Source of the DNA: Lachnospiraceae bacterium
GTDB lineage: Bacteria > Bacillota > Clostridia > Lachnospirales > Lachnospiraceae
Reading direction: 5' to 3'
Length of the DNA: 42,327 nucleotides
Assembly: GCA_021203145.1 (NCBI GenBank)
Contig: JAJQBS010000120.1
Coordinates: 1 to 42,327 of the forward strand
A model generated the notes under the pieces. The model saw only the letters and a list, made by a program, of their open reading frames with translations, was not told the origin of the DNA and searched no databases. A program made the translations under genes and the position numbers. The number at the start of each line of letters is the position of its first letter. Position 1 is the stretch's first letter. Below, in pieces: positions 7,464-15,685 of the stretch.

Positions 7464-9827
7464 TCACGATTTCACCGATTCGAGCGCGCTGCGCAGTAAC
7501 CTTTTCATTTCCCACACCCGCTCCTGGTTATCCTGAAACGTACATGCATCCTCCACCGCCAGAGAAGCTGCTTTTTCAATTGTTTCCGTGCAAAGCTTCT
7601 GATTTTTCAGATACCCGGCCGCCTTCTTTGCTTCATAGGGGATGCCCGCCACTCCTCCGAATATAAAGCGGGCTGCTTCCACATGTTCCTTCGAGCCGGA
7701 AATCCCTGCCGCCAGGCTGATGTGGGAAAACTGGCGTCCCCCCGTATCGGCGGTTTTCTCGAAGGACACGCTCTCATACGATTTTTCCTGGATTCTGATT
7801 TCCCTGAGCAGCTCCCCTTTTTCCAGTACCTCTAACGCTGATTTCCGGCTTGTCAGCAATTCCTCTGCAGAGATCGTGCGCTGTGTTGTCACAAACTCCG
7901 CGTCCAGCAAAAGCAATACCGGCGCCAGATCCGAACTGTTCACTGCAAAGCAGCTGCAGTTCATGCATCGTTTCGCTTCCTGCAGTATCGTATCCCAGTC
8001 TGCAGTAAAAGCGTCTTCCTCATACAGGGTCCGGTCGGATACAGCCTTCTGGAGCTCCTTGCAGGCTTTCGTCGTTGAAATGCCCTGCGTATCCAGCGTT
8101 ACAAATGGTACGGTACGGTTTTTTTGATCTTCCCTTTCGATTCCGAGCTTCGCACAGATGGTATCCGCTGCTCTCCTTCCACCGGCTACCGCCCGGCTGG
8201 CAATGTTCGGGCCAAAAGCCGCGTCGCCGCCAGCGTAGATCCGGTCGCAATTGGTCGCCCCTGTCATAAAATCTGTATCAATCAGCCCTCTCGCGCTGGC
8301 AAGCTTTTTCATCAGGTCTTCCCCGAGATAGCTGATATCCACTCTCTGGCCTGTAGCCAGAATAATGGTCTGTGCGGGGAACAGCTTTGTTTCCGTCTCC
8401 GAATACCGGGGCGAAAAGCGATGATTTTCATCATATACGGACAGGCATTTTTTCGCCAGCATTCCCTCTGGTTTTCCATCCGCGTCCACCGCAATCTCCT
8501 GAAGCCCCCAGCCGCAGCAGATTTCTACGCCATCCTCCCGGCATCTGGCGATTTCCTCCGGCGATGCCGGCATTTCAGCCTCCTGCTCCAGACAGATGAC
8601 TGTCACCTTTTCCGCTCCCAGGCGGGCCGCCGTGAGTGCAACGTCCATCGCTACATTTCCGCCGCCGCAGACAAGAATCTGGCTGTCTATGTTTTTTCTC
8701 AGGAAACGGTTCACTTCCGTCAGAAAATTCAGGCCGAATTCGGCGGCTTCTTCATGTCCGATTCCAAGCACCGGCTGCTTCCAGGCGCCTGTACCAAGAT
8801 ACACAAAATCATATTCCTCGAGAAGCTCCTGAACCTGCACATCCTTCCCGACCGTTGTATTGAACTGAAAGCGAACTCCCATCCTTTCAAGGCAGTCCGT
8901 CACCTGATCCAGATAGTGCTTCGGCAGACGATAATGCGGGATCCCATAGCGCATAACGCCTCCCGCCTGCGGATTTCGTTCCATCACGGTAACTCCGCAT
9001 CCGGCCTTCCTGAGATAAAAAGCTGCGCTGAGGCCGCCCGGGCCGCCGCCTACCACCGCGATCGTTTTCCCGTTTTCCTTCTCCGGCATACAGTAAAATT
9101 CATCCCTGTGCTCCAGGATATAATCACCCAGCCTGCGCTCCAGATTATGGATGCTCACCCCATCGCCAAATTTTGTCTGATTGCATTTTGTTTCACAGGG
9201 GTGCGGACATACTCTGGAAAGCAGCATCGGAAACGGATTTGCCTCCATCAGAATCTGTGCCGCCTTTTTTATGTTTCCTTTTCGGAGCTCTTCCGCATAG
9301 CCGGGGATATCCGTCCCTGCCGGACAGGCCTGGCTGCAGGGCGTTTCGTGTGTACGCATTCCCCCAAACACGGAGTGATGCTCACTTTCTCCATGCATCG
9401 CGCAGCACAGCTCTCCGCCTTTTCGCCGACAGGTCATTCGTCCTCCCATGAAATCCGTGTAGCGATAATATTTGCAGTGGACATCCTGAAAAATATCTCC
9501 CGCAATGGTGGCAATGTTCCGGATCTGCTCATTCGCGATGGATTCGGCAGCAGCGGCAAGGACAGGGATCTGATCCTGTTCCGCAAGTGTGCTAAGTCTG
9601 GTTTCTGCTCCGATGCTCCACCCGTTTTCCGTCTTTTCAAACCTGTCAGCCCCCTCGATTTTATCAATCTGCAGAATCTGATCCGGATATTCAGGAAGAT
9701 TCTGATCCTTCCACATGTTTAAAAAGTCTGTGCCCCCGGAAATGACTTCCGCAGTCTCTGACGAATCCTGGATACGCCTGGAAGCCTCTTCATAATCATT
9801 GACTCTGCTATATTCAAATGATTTCAT
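7464..9827 (-). CDS. XdhB-type FAD protein with nested GltD-like NAD(P)H oxidoreductase
   Basis: A 787-residue protein with an unusual nested domain plan. Residues 1-156 are the first part of a xanthine dehydrogenase FAD-binding (XdhB/CoxM-type) domain (GGTDFLN, TIAGDIFQDVHCKYYR, HHSVFGG). Residues 157-625 are a full GltD-like module: an N-terminal [4Fe-4S] helical segment (C163, C167, C207, C211, C215), an FAD motif GGGPGGLSAAF (260-270), a second nucleotide motif GGGNVAMD (388-395) and GGDAAFGPNIASRAV. Residues 626-787 resume XdhB (CFAVNSSDLAPVLL...) and end in the CO-dehydrogenase flavoprotein C-domain. It overlaps its [2Fe-2S] partner gene by 4 nt. The predicted role is electron transfer between NAD(P)H and FeS/flavin partners. 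No molybdopterin subunit is present in the window. Confidence 0.9.
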   Translation of the reverse strand: MKSFEYSRVNDYEEASRRIQDSSETAEVISGGTDFLNMWKDQNLPEYPDQILQIDKIEGADRFEKTENGWSIGAETRLSTLAEQDQIPVLAAAAESIANEQIRNIATIAGDIFQDVHCKYYRYTDFMGGRMTCRRKGGELCCAMHGESEHHSVFGGMRTHETPCSQACPAGTDIPGYAEELRKGNIKKAAQILMEANPFPMLLSRVCPHPCETKCNQTKFGDGVSIHNLERRLGDYILEHRDEFYCMPEKENGKTIAVVGGGPGGLSAAFYLRKAGCGVTVMERNPQAGGVMRYGIPHYRLPKHYLDQVTDCLERMGVRFQFNTTVGKDVQVQELLEEYDFVYLGTGAWKQPVLGIGHEEAAEFGLNFLTEVNRFLRKNIDSQILVCGGGNVAMDVALTAARLGAEKVTVICLEQEAEMPASPEEIARCREDGVEICCGWGLQEIAVDADGKPEGMLAKKCLSVYDENHRFSPRYSETETKLFPAQTIILATGQRVDISYLGEDLMKKLASARGLIDTDFMTGATNCDRIYAGGDAAFGPNIASRAVAGGRRAADTICAKLGIEREDQKNRTVPFVTLDTQGISTTKACKELQKAVSDRTLYEEDAFTADWDTILQEAKRCMNCSCFAVNSSDLAPVLLLLDAEFVTTQRTISAEELLTSRKSALEVLEKGELLREIRIQEKSYESVSFEKTADTGGRQFSHISLAAGISGSKEHVEAARFIFGGVAGIPYEAKKAAGYLKNQKLCTETIEKAASLAVEDACTFQDNQERVWEMKRLLRSALESVKS

Positions 9828-10348
9828 CTTTCCCCCTCCGTTCCCGTCTGCGCACAGTCCTTATGCCTCTGATCCCGGTACTGATTCACCAGCTCCATCA
9901 GCCTCCCCATGTCCAGGCAGGAGCCGTAATTTCCCTTCAGCGCGTTCCTAAAATCTTGTTCAGAAGGTTCTTCTTTTTTACGGAACTGCGCAATACAGAC
10001 CATCACCAGAGCGCGGATACTGATATAAGCGGCATGCCGGCTGAAATAATCACTGCTTTTGAAAATCTCATATAACCGATGTTCCTGATCAGACAGCCCT
10101 TCCCAGGTAAGAATTTCCGCCCCCTGGCAGGATGCTGTCAGAATCGTACAGGCCGCAGCCGCCCTGCCGTCCAGAAGCACCGTGCAGTTCCCGCAGATTC
10201 CCCGGTTGCAGTTCTTTTTCAGATCAACTCCCGGAATCCGTAAATGAAGAGTCTCCCGCAGTGTCTCCGTATCTGGAATCTGATCGGATCCATCCTCCCC
10301 GAACGTATATCTTTCCCCATTCACAGTTAAACTCAGTTTATTTTTCAT
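9824..10348 (-). CDS. XdhC-like [2Fe-2S] protein lacking the second cluster
   Basis: A 174-residue homolog of the small iron-sulfur subunit of xanthine dehydrogenase-type enzymes. The N-terminal plant-ferredoxin-type cluster is intact (C47, C52, C55, C67 in CNRGICGNC...AAC). The helical second domain normally binds a molybdenum-proximal cluster through CGFC and CRC motifs. Here the matching positions read HAAYISIR (105-112) and NYGSC (140-144), so only one cysteine remains and the second cluster is probably absent. ATG 10348 is preferred over 10363 because it follows GGGAGA at 8 nt. It is translationally coupled to the nested XdhB/GltD gene. Confidence 0.88.
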   Translation of the reverse strand: MKNKLSLTVNGERYTFGEDGSDQIPDTETLRETLHLRIPGVDLKKNCNRGICGNCTVLLDGRAAAACTILTASCQGAEILTWEGLSDQEHRLYEIFKSSDYFSRHAAYISIRALVMVCIAQFRKKEEPSEQDFRNALKGNYGSCLDMGRLMELVNQYRDQRHKDCAQTGTEGER

Positions 10349-10363
10349 TTTTGTTTCTCCCAT

Positions 10364-10581
10364 TTATTTCCGCAATCCGGCAGTCCGGAACGTTCTTCCT
10401 TTTTCATAGCCGAAAAAACAGAACCCCATTGCTTTCAGCGTCTTCGCTGTCACGAGACTTATCCTGCACCCTGTGAAGGATACCGCCCCGGATAAACAAA
10501 TTTTCGTTTTGCCTTTGCGGATATACTGCCTGTCGAGGCGTCCGTTTTTATGCTGCCGGTAAAAAACGCAGAAATATTCGC
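10364..10581 (-). other. intergenic gap between ferredoxin 2 and the XdhC-like gene
   Basis: A 218-bp gap within an otherwise tightly packed gene string. I see no clear promoter, terminator or gene. One frame overlapping the ferredoxin gene stays open across it, but it has no recognised domain and no ribosome site. Confidence 0.3.
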
Positions 10582-10803
10582 TTACCTGCCCGTGCCAACC
10601 GACTGCTGATAAGAACCGTCCGTAAAACCAAGAGAATGCGCCGGACAATTCAGATAACACTGCCCGCAGCTCTGGCAGCTTTCCGGATACGCGATGACCG
10701 ACTTCTGGCGTACATAATCGAACCGAAAGACATCCATGGGGCATATTTTAAAGCAGCGCTGGCACCCAATACACTTATTCAGATCTGCTCGAATAACACT
10801 CAT
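10582..10803 (-). CDS. 2x[4Fe-4S] ferredoxin, partner of flavoprotein 2
   Basis: A 73-residue ferredoxin with both Cx2Cx2Cx3C motifs intact (C11, C14, C17, C21 and C43, C46, C49, C53). It is nearly identical in plan to the ferredoxin at 2238-2540 (MSVxRxDLNxCIGCxxC, then SCGQCYLNC). It lacks that protein's ~45-residue C-terminal extension, so the two reductase complexes may differ in contacts. It starts 1 bp after the stop of flavoprotein 2, with the GGAGGAG site inside the upstream gene, so the two are coupled. Confidence 0.9.
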   Translation of the reverse strand: MSVIRADLNKCIGCQRCFKICPMDVFRFDYVRQKSVIAYPESCQSCGQCYLNCPAHSLGFTDGSYQQSVGTGR

Positions 10804-10804
10804 T

Positions 10805-12691
10805 TCATTCTCCTCCCTTCGGATCTTCAGATATGGAAAATGCCTTCATCGGGCTCCATCCGCCTGATGGTATCGAAGGATCCTCCGGCAGATTCTTCGC
10901 CTGCTGTTCTCCCGGGAAACGGAAGGTGCGATACCGCTCCTGATACGGCATGTTGACATCTCCCTTCCATTCTTCTTTGAGCTCCACCCGGTCAAAGCGC
11001 ATGTCATCGCCATCCTTCGTGATGGTAAAGTAGCACAGATACGCGTCGTCCCGGTACGGATAATCCGCGCGATAATGGTATCCGCGGCTTTCCTTCCGCT
11101 CCAGGCTGGCCCGCAGCTTCATCTCGGCACAGAGCGCCTTATGCTGCATTTCATGGCAGAGGCGGAGCTCATGCGCATCTCTGGCTCTTAAAAGCGGAAG
11201 CACCTCCCGCTGAAAGCTCTTTACTAACCCAAGTGTATGCATCAGAGATTCTTCTGTCTTGACAATGGTCACCCAGGCAGGCGACATGATCGCATGCAGC
11301 CGGTCGCAGGCCCAGGAAGGATTGAAGCCTTTTTCCTTCCCCAGCGGTTCCAGGATTTCCTTCTGATAGTTCATCCAGGTTTCTTCCTGAATCCGGGTGC
11401 CTTCCCGGCCGCTGACAAACTTCCCGGCCGCTTCCCCGGCCAGGTACCCTTGCGTGGAGCAGAAGTTAGAGGTAAACCCTGTCGCAGCCAGATAAGAACC
11501 GCCGGATACGCAGGATCCGTTGCAGCCGTCCCCGGCTACCCAAAGACCCTCCAGGGTTGTCTTCCCTTCCAGATCATCGATCCCGCAGAAAATTCCGCAC
11601 CCCAGATGGAGCTGCATTCCCACAGCCGCGCCATAGGTATCCCCCTTGGGGAGATCGCTTGTCCACTTTCCTTTCCGCGGATCCTCGAACACGCCCAACC
11701 TGCTTTTTCCCCGCCCGGACGAAGGCTGCAGATCCGTCCTGTGGTAATCCGCCAGTCCCTTTGTTGCCGACTCAATCCGGGGCAATATCAGATTCTGCGC
11801 CTCGCCCTGCGCTCTTCCAAGGAGAGTTTCATTAGAAATATCTCCTCCGGTGAGCCAGATATTTTCCAGATAGGTCCAGGAATTGCAGGTCAGCACATTA
11901 TCCGGGGCAAAGGAAGCGCTGAAATGGAAATCGTCAAACTCTTTCCCCACAATGGGAAGGCCATGCTGGTAGCCAATCCAGTCACTATCAAAGGTATCGC
12001 AGCTCGTCGGAAAACCGGTCGGTTTGATCGAGCCGCCCCCCATACACATGACCACAGCTTTGGCAGAAAACCGGATCATCGTCGCCGTAGGCACATGAAA
12101 TCCCACAGCGCCCACAACCTTTTTATTCTCTTCAATGACATCATAAATCATGGTCTGCGGGACATACGGGATCCCATTCTCTGTAAGTATTTCTGACCAT
12201 CGGTTCCGTCTGTCAGCATACAGAAATTCCTCATGATAGCCCCTCAGATCGTCATGGCGCCAGTCTCCGTCTACCCAGTGCCCGGATTCACTGCCGGTCG
12301 GATACTGCGTCAGCAGTCCCCAGTCCATCAGGCGCTGATAGGTTTCTTTGGAGTGTTTTGCCCACTCCTGATACCATCCGATATTTGCGAGATATTCGTT
12401 TGCCATGACCATTTCATCCAGGCACGCCTGCAGATCATCTCCCATTTCCGGGTCATACCACTGATGAGAAGAGGAAAAAGAGCTTAATCCTGAATATCCC
12501 GGCGTCCCTTTATCTACAACAAGGACGTCCGCTCCTGTTTTTCTGGCCGCGTATGCCGCGTTCAGGCCTGCCCATCCACAGCCGATCACAAGGACATCAC
12601 AGCTGTAATCTGTAATCTCCGGAGCCTGCATTGGCGGGATGTCCAGCTCGCCCGCTGCCAGGCTTTCCGATTTTCCGTAACGTTCCTCCAT
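10805..12691 (-). CDS. FAD-dependent reductase 2, AprA/fumarate reductase-like
   Basis: A 628-residue flavoprotein clearly paralogous to the one at 2537-4414. Shared segments include GCGWAGLNAAYAARKTG (FAD motif at 37-42), VDKGTPGYSGLS, GGGSIKPTGFP, GKEFDDFH, TYLENIWLTGGD, GLWVAGDG, the paired HAIMSPAWVTIVKTEESL, and LERKESRGYHYRADYPYRDD near the C-terminus. It is cytoplasmic with no signal peptide. A strong AGGAGG site lies 8 nt before the ATG. The retained differences, such as CDTFDSDW in place of GDTFDGEY, suggest related but distinct substrates. It lies in a string beta-propeller > beta-helix protein > this gene > ferredoxin. Confidence 0.9.
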   Translation of the reverse strand: MEERYGKSESLAAGELDIPPMQAPEITDYSCDVLVIGCGWAGLNAAYAARKTGADVLVVDKGTPGYSGLSSFSSSHQWYDPEMGDDLQACLDEMVMANEYLANIGWYQEWAKHSKETYQRLMDWGLLTQYPTGSESGHWVDGDWRHDDLRGYHEEFLYADRRNRWSEILTENGIPYVPQTMIYDVIEENKKVVGAVGFHVPTATMIRFSAKAVVMCMGGGSIKPTGFPTSCDTFDSDWIGYQHGLPIVGKEFDDFHFSASFAPDNVLTCNSWTYLENIWLTGGDISNETLLGRAQGEAQNLILPRIESATKGLADYHRTDLQPSSGRGKSRLGVFEDPRKGKWTSDLPKGDTYGAAVGMQLHLGCGIFCGIDDLEGKTTLEGLWVAGDGCNGSCVSGGSYLAATGFTSNFCSTQGYLAGEAAGKFVSGREGTRIQEETWMNYQKEILEPLGKEKGFNPSWACDRLHAIMSPAWVTIVKTEESLMHTLGLVKSFQREVLPLLRARDAHELRLCHEMQHKALCAEMKLRASLERKESRGYHYRADYPYRDDAYLCYFTITKDGDDMRFDRVELKEEWKGDVNMPYQERYRTFRFPGEQQAKNLPEDPSIPSGGWSPMKAFSISEDPKGGE

Positions 12692-12705
12692 TTCTGTTTC
12701 CTCCT

Positions 12706-13431
12706 TCAGCTGACCGCCGGTTCAAATGTGATGGAAACCGGCATGTCTATTTTCGTTTGTGTGAGGGTATCTCCGGCCCATTTTCCGGTGCTGCCGGTAT
12801 ATTCTCTCGCGTTTCCCACTACGGACCGGTAATTCCTGGGTGGATCCAGACACAGCTTCCCTTCCGAAGCACGAATCGCATTCGTTTTTGCGGCGGCGAC
12901 AACCTTCCCGCCGGTGATGCGGATTAATCCCGTATCCGGGACAAAGCGGAATCGCCCGCCGGCATAAATCCCGCTGCATTTACCGGCATTCCCGGCAAGC
13001 GCGTAGATCGTTCCGCCCTCGATCGTCAGATTGCCAAATCTCGCGCAGATACAGCGGCTCCACAATCCCTGCGATGTCTGAGCCAGGCAGTTCAGCTCTC
13101 CGTCATCATCCCCGGAGATGCTCATGCTGCCGTCACTGTAAAGCACAGCCACATTTGCGGTTTCTCTGTCATTGAGTACCATCAGCTCATTTTTCCCCTT
13201 CAGAAAAATCTTCGTGCCGTGAGGAACAATCAAAGCAATATCGGCCGATGTGTGAAAAGAGAAATTATGAAGGGTCAGATTTTCTCCATCGCCCTGATAA
13301 TCTTCGGAAGGATAAATTTCATCACTTATTTTTCCGACAAGTCCCTCATTCTCCTCCGTGCACGAATCACCAATATGCAGTTTCCCATCCTGTGGGCAAT
13401 AAAACAGACTATACTCTTCCATTTTTGTCAT
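12706..13431 (-). CDS. beta-helix protein, possibly Cthe_2159-like carbohydrate-binding
   Basis: A 241-residue protein of repeating short beta strands (LTLHNFSFHTS, IALIVPHGTKIFLKGKNEL, MSISGDDDGELNCLA, LTIEGGTIYALAG, IRITGGKVVAAAK). This is the pattern of a right-handed parallel beta-helix. It resembles the carbohydrate-binding Cthe_2159 (DUF4353) group, but I cannot confirm that. There is no signal peptide, which would be odd for a polysaccharide binder and suggests an intracellular role. ATG 13431 was chosen over an upstream start at 13494 because a GGTGGAGG site lies 8 nt before it. It overlaps the end of the beta-propeller gene by 23 nt. Confidence 0.6.
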   Translation of the reverse strand: MTKMEEYSLFYCPQDGKLHIGDSCTEENEGLVGKISDEIYPSEDYQGDGENLTLHNFSFHTSADIALIVPHGTKIFLKGKNELMVLNDRETANVAVLYSDGSMSISGDDDGELNCLAQTSQGLWSRCICARFGNLTIEGGTIYALAGNAGKCSGIYAGGRFRFVPDTGLIRITGGKVVAAAKTNAIRASEGKLCLDPPRNYRSVVGNAREYTGSTGKWAGDTLTQTKIDMPVSITFEPAVS

Positions 13432-14638
13432 TTTCAGGTCCTCCACCTTGTAAAAATATGAGTGATGCCGGATGATACGGCCTGATACCCGCATCCTTTT
13501 CTGAGAGACTCAAAAGTCCTTCTTCACTGACATGCAATACAACAACTCTGTCTTCCGTAAGGATTCCGACAACCAGGTACCTTGCGTCAGGAGACAGCGC
13601 AAATCCCCGGATTGTATCCATTCCTCCCTGTTTCGCCGGCAGCTCCAGCCTCTGCTTATGCGTAAGCTCCCCGCTCTCCTGATTGATTTGCCAGACGTCA
13701 ACCCAGTTCAGCCCGCGGGTAATATTATAAAGATACCTCCCGTTCGGGTGAATACAGATGTCTGACGACTGCACACGCCGTCTTTGCTCTTTGTCTGAAA
13801 AAACCAGGTCTTCCGGTAAAATATCAACCGTCTGAATCGGAGCGATCTCTCCGTTTTGCCCATACCGGAAAGCAGAGATCTGGTTTTTCCCTTCATAATT
13901 TACGTAAAGAAATTTTTTACATGGATGAAACACGCAGTACCTCGGCGCGCTTCCTCCCTCCAGTCGATATGGCGAGGAGCCGCAGGAAGCAATCCGCTCT
14001 TTCTCATAATCAATCCTGTAAAAATACAAAGCATCCGCGCCTTTGTCACAGACGCAAAACAGATTTCCCGAGGGCGCGGCTCTGACGCAATGCGGATGCG
14101 CCTGTAAGGCGGGCCAGGGTGTGCCGCACCCGGAATGCCTGCGGACATCCTTTATTCTCCCGGCTGCTCCATCGGCTTCCAGAGAATACAGTACCACATT
14201 GGTCTCATCATATTCCGGCAAAACATGATAATCTCCCTTCTCATCCTGCACAGTGCGAATGACCGGCCGTTTCCCTCCATGATTGGCAACCAGAAGATAC
14301 TGTCCAGTCACATCCATGGCAGCCGAACAGGTACGGGAGCCGCAGGCAGGCACTTCTCCGATCTGAGATACATTTCCTTTTTCCGTGTCTACAGCAAAAG
14401 AAAGCACTCTTCCGCCGGCATTTTTCCCTGGCACGGTTTCGGTCTCATCCATGCAGTATAAAACCTTCCTGTCTGCATCAAAGTACATCGCCCCCACAAA
14501 CGCATCGGCAGCCGCGCTGTCTGTCAGTGTGAAGCCCTCTTCCGAAAACCTGTATATTCGAATTCCAAGTTCATGCCCGCTCCGGTCATGCTCCCAGCTT
14601 CCGATACAGATAAAATATGGTTTTTCCGGTTCTCTCAT
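13409..14638 (-). CDS. lactonase-type seven-bladed beta-propeller
   Basis: A 409-residue protein of the 6-phosphogluconolactonase/carboxy-cis,cis-muconate cyclase-like beta-propeller family (YbhE/Pgl group). Diagnostic repeats are AHPHCVRAAPSGNLFCVCDKGAD, APRYCVFHPCKKFLYVNYE, SSDICIHPNGRYLYNITRG and IRGFALSPDARYLVVG, each a blade with the family's H/S-P-x-G-x-(Y/F)-x-(V/Y) pattern. It may open a lactone made by the neighbouring sugar- or ring-oxidising enzymes (inference). No signal peptide is seen. It starts 72 bp downstream of the LysR stop and has a 16-bp palindrome just upstream of its ribosome site. Confidence 0.82.
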   Translation of the reverse strand: MREPEKPYFICIGSWEHDRSGHELGIRIYRFSEEGFTLTDSAAADAFVGAMYFDADRKVLYCMDETETVPGKNAGGRVLSFAVDTEKGNVSQIGEVPACGSRTCSAAMDVTGQYLLVANHGGKRPVIRTVQDEKGDYHVLPEYDETNVVLYSLEADGAAGRIKDVRRHSGCGTPWPALQAHPHCVRAAPSGNLFCVCDKGADALYFYRIDYEKERIASCGSSPYRLEGGSAPRYCVFHPCKKFLYVNYEGKNQISAFRYGQNGEIAPIQTVDILPEDLVFSDKEQRRRVQSSDICIHPNGRYLYNITRGLNWVDVWQINQESGELTHKQRLELPAKQGGMDTIRGFALSPDARYLVVGILTEDRVVVLHVSEEGLLSLSEKDAGIRPYHPASLIFLQGGGPENDKNGRV

Positions 14639-14653
14639 TTTTCTTTATCCCCG

Positions 14654-14669
14654 TCATTCGTGCGAATGA
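14654..14669. promoter_or_regulatory. palindrome upstream of the beta-propeller gene
   Basis: TCATTCG-TG-CGAATGA is a perfect 7-bp inverted repeat with a 2-bp centre, 15 bp before the start codon on the - strand. It may be an operator or a translation-controlling stem. Confidence 0.35.
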
Positions 14670-14710
14670 TATTTTCCGGTATGTGACTTCTGTTGTTCCG
14701 ACATTCGGAC

Positions 14711-15589
14711 CTATCCTTCATCCGTAAACATTTTTATAAATTTAACGGCAGCGTTATTCCATTTCTTTTTCTTATTGTAAAGCAGGTAAATCGAGGTCTC
14801 TACCTTCGGAACAATATCTACCAGAGCCACATCCGAGCGGGCTGAAAATTCCGCGGCGCGTCTCATCAGCAGGGCGACTCCCATTCCTTTTGTCACCAGA
14901 TCAATATTTGTGGAAACCCCGCGGCTGGTAAAGGACATTTTAGGTTCAAATTTTGCTTTTCTGCAGGCCTTGATACAGGTAGAGTACGTCCTCGTGTCTT
15001 TTACGGGCAGCAGGAAGGGTTCATCCTTCAATTCCTCCAGAGCAATTGTTTCTCTGGAGGCGAGCGGGTGGGAAACGGGCAGCACCGCTACCAGCCAGTC
15101 ATTTGTAATCAGAATGTGCTTAAACTCTTCTATGCTTTCATCATTTTCCCTGACAAACGCAAAATCACATTTATTGTCGCGCAGAAGCTCCAGCATCTGA
15201 TAGTAGGTTCCCTCCACCACATTCATGCCCACGTTCGGATTCTCCCTGCGGAATTTTGCCAGCCAGTCCGTAATCCCATACTGTGTCATCATGGGAATGG
15301 AAGCGATGGCCAGGCTGTTGTTGCCTGACTTCGCAATATCCAGGAACGATTCCGTACATTCGTCATAGGTTTCTATCAGTCGATTTGCGTATGTAAGGAA
15401 TAATTCACCCGCTTCATTCAGATACGCCTTCCGCGAAGAGCGTTCAAAAAGCTGAACCCCCAGCTCTGCCTCGATTGCCTGAATGTGTTTTGACAGGGCA
15501 GACTGAGAAATAAACAGATTGTCTGCCGCCTCCATGTAATTTTTTATTTTTGCCAGACATATAAATTCTTTTACATATTCCAGATCCAT
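14711..15589 (-). CDS. LysR-family transcriptional regulator 2
   Basis: A 292-residue LysR regulator with the N-terminal helix-turn-helix (AADNLFISQSALSKHIQAIEAELGVQLFER at about residues 18-47, described here in parts as NLFISQSALSKH and AIEAELG) and an effector domain from about residue 88. ATG 15589 was taken because the family motif starts there (MDLEYVKEF) and AGGAAG precedes it; an upstream in-frame start would read through the operator repeats. Those repeats (15609-15657) sit immediately upstream, and related palindromes occur before flavoprotein 1 and the MATE gene. This regulator is therefore the natural candidate to bind them, including autoregulation (inference). Confidence 0.93.
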   Translation of the reverse strand: MDLEYVKEFICLAKIKNYMEAADNLFISQSALSKHIQAIEAELGVQLFERSSRKAYLNEAGELFLTYANRLIETYDECTESFLDIAKSGNNSLAIASIPMMTQYGITDWLAKFRRENPNVGMNVVEGTYYQMLELLRDNKCDFAFVRENDESIEEFKHILITNDWLVAVLPVSHPLASRETIALEELKDEPFLLPVKDTRTYSTCIKACRKAKFEPKMSFTSRGVSTNIDLVTKGMGVALLMRRAAEFSARSDVALVDIVPKVETSIYLLYNKKKKWNNAAVKFIKMFTDEG

Positions 15590-15608
15590 GAGCGCTTCCT
15601 TTCTTATA

Positions 15609-15657
15609 GTAAACGACGTCTGGTAAACGACGTCCTGGTAAACGACGTCCGTCGTTT
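15609..15657. promoter_or_regulatory. triple GTAAACGACGTC repeat with terminal palindrome
   Basis: GTAAACGACGTC is repeated perfectly at 15609-15620, 15623-15634 and 15638-15649. The last copy forms a perfect 8-2-8 palindrome AAACGACG-TC-CGTCGTTT (15640-15657). The array lies 20-70 bp upstream of the LysR start and abuts a TACTATAA -10-like element on the - strand. It is probably an operator array. Confidence 0.6.
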
Positions 15658-15685
15658 TAATAAGCACACATCTTTCTATCTCAGA

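Noticed and set aside
8124..9722. A 532-codon open frame on the + strand opposite the XdhB/GltD gene.
   Set aside because: It is the reverse complement of a strongly supported flavoprotein gene and shows no protein-family features; high GC content at codon positions explains it.
10364..10744. An open frame of 126 codons overlapping ferredoxin 2 and filling the gap after it.
   Set aside because: Its first part is the alternate frame of a clear ferredoxin, it has no ribosome site and I recognise no domain, so I treated it as chance.
15609..15657. A possible CRISPR-like array (three 12-bp repeats).
   Set aside because: Repeats and 2-3 bp spacers are far too short and no cas genes are present; an operator array fits better.
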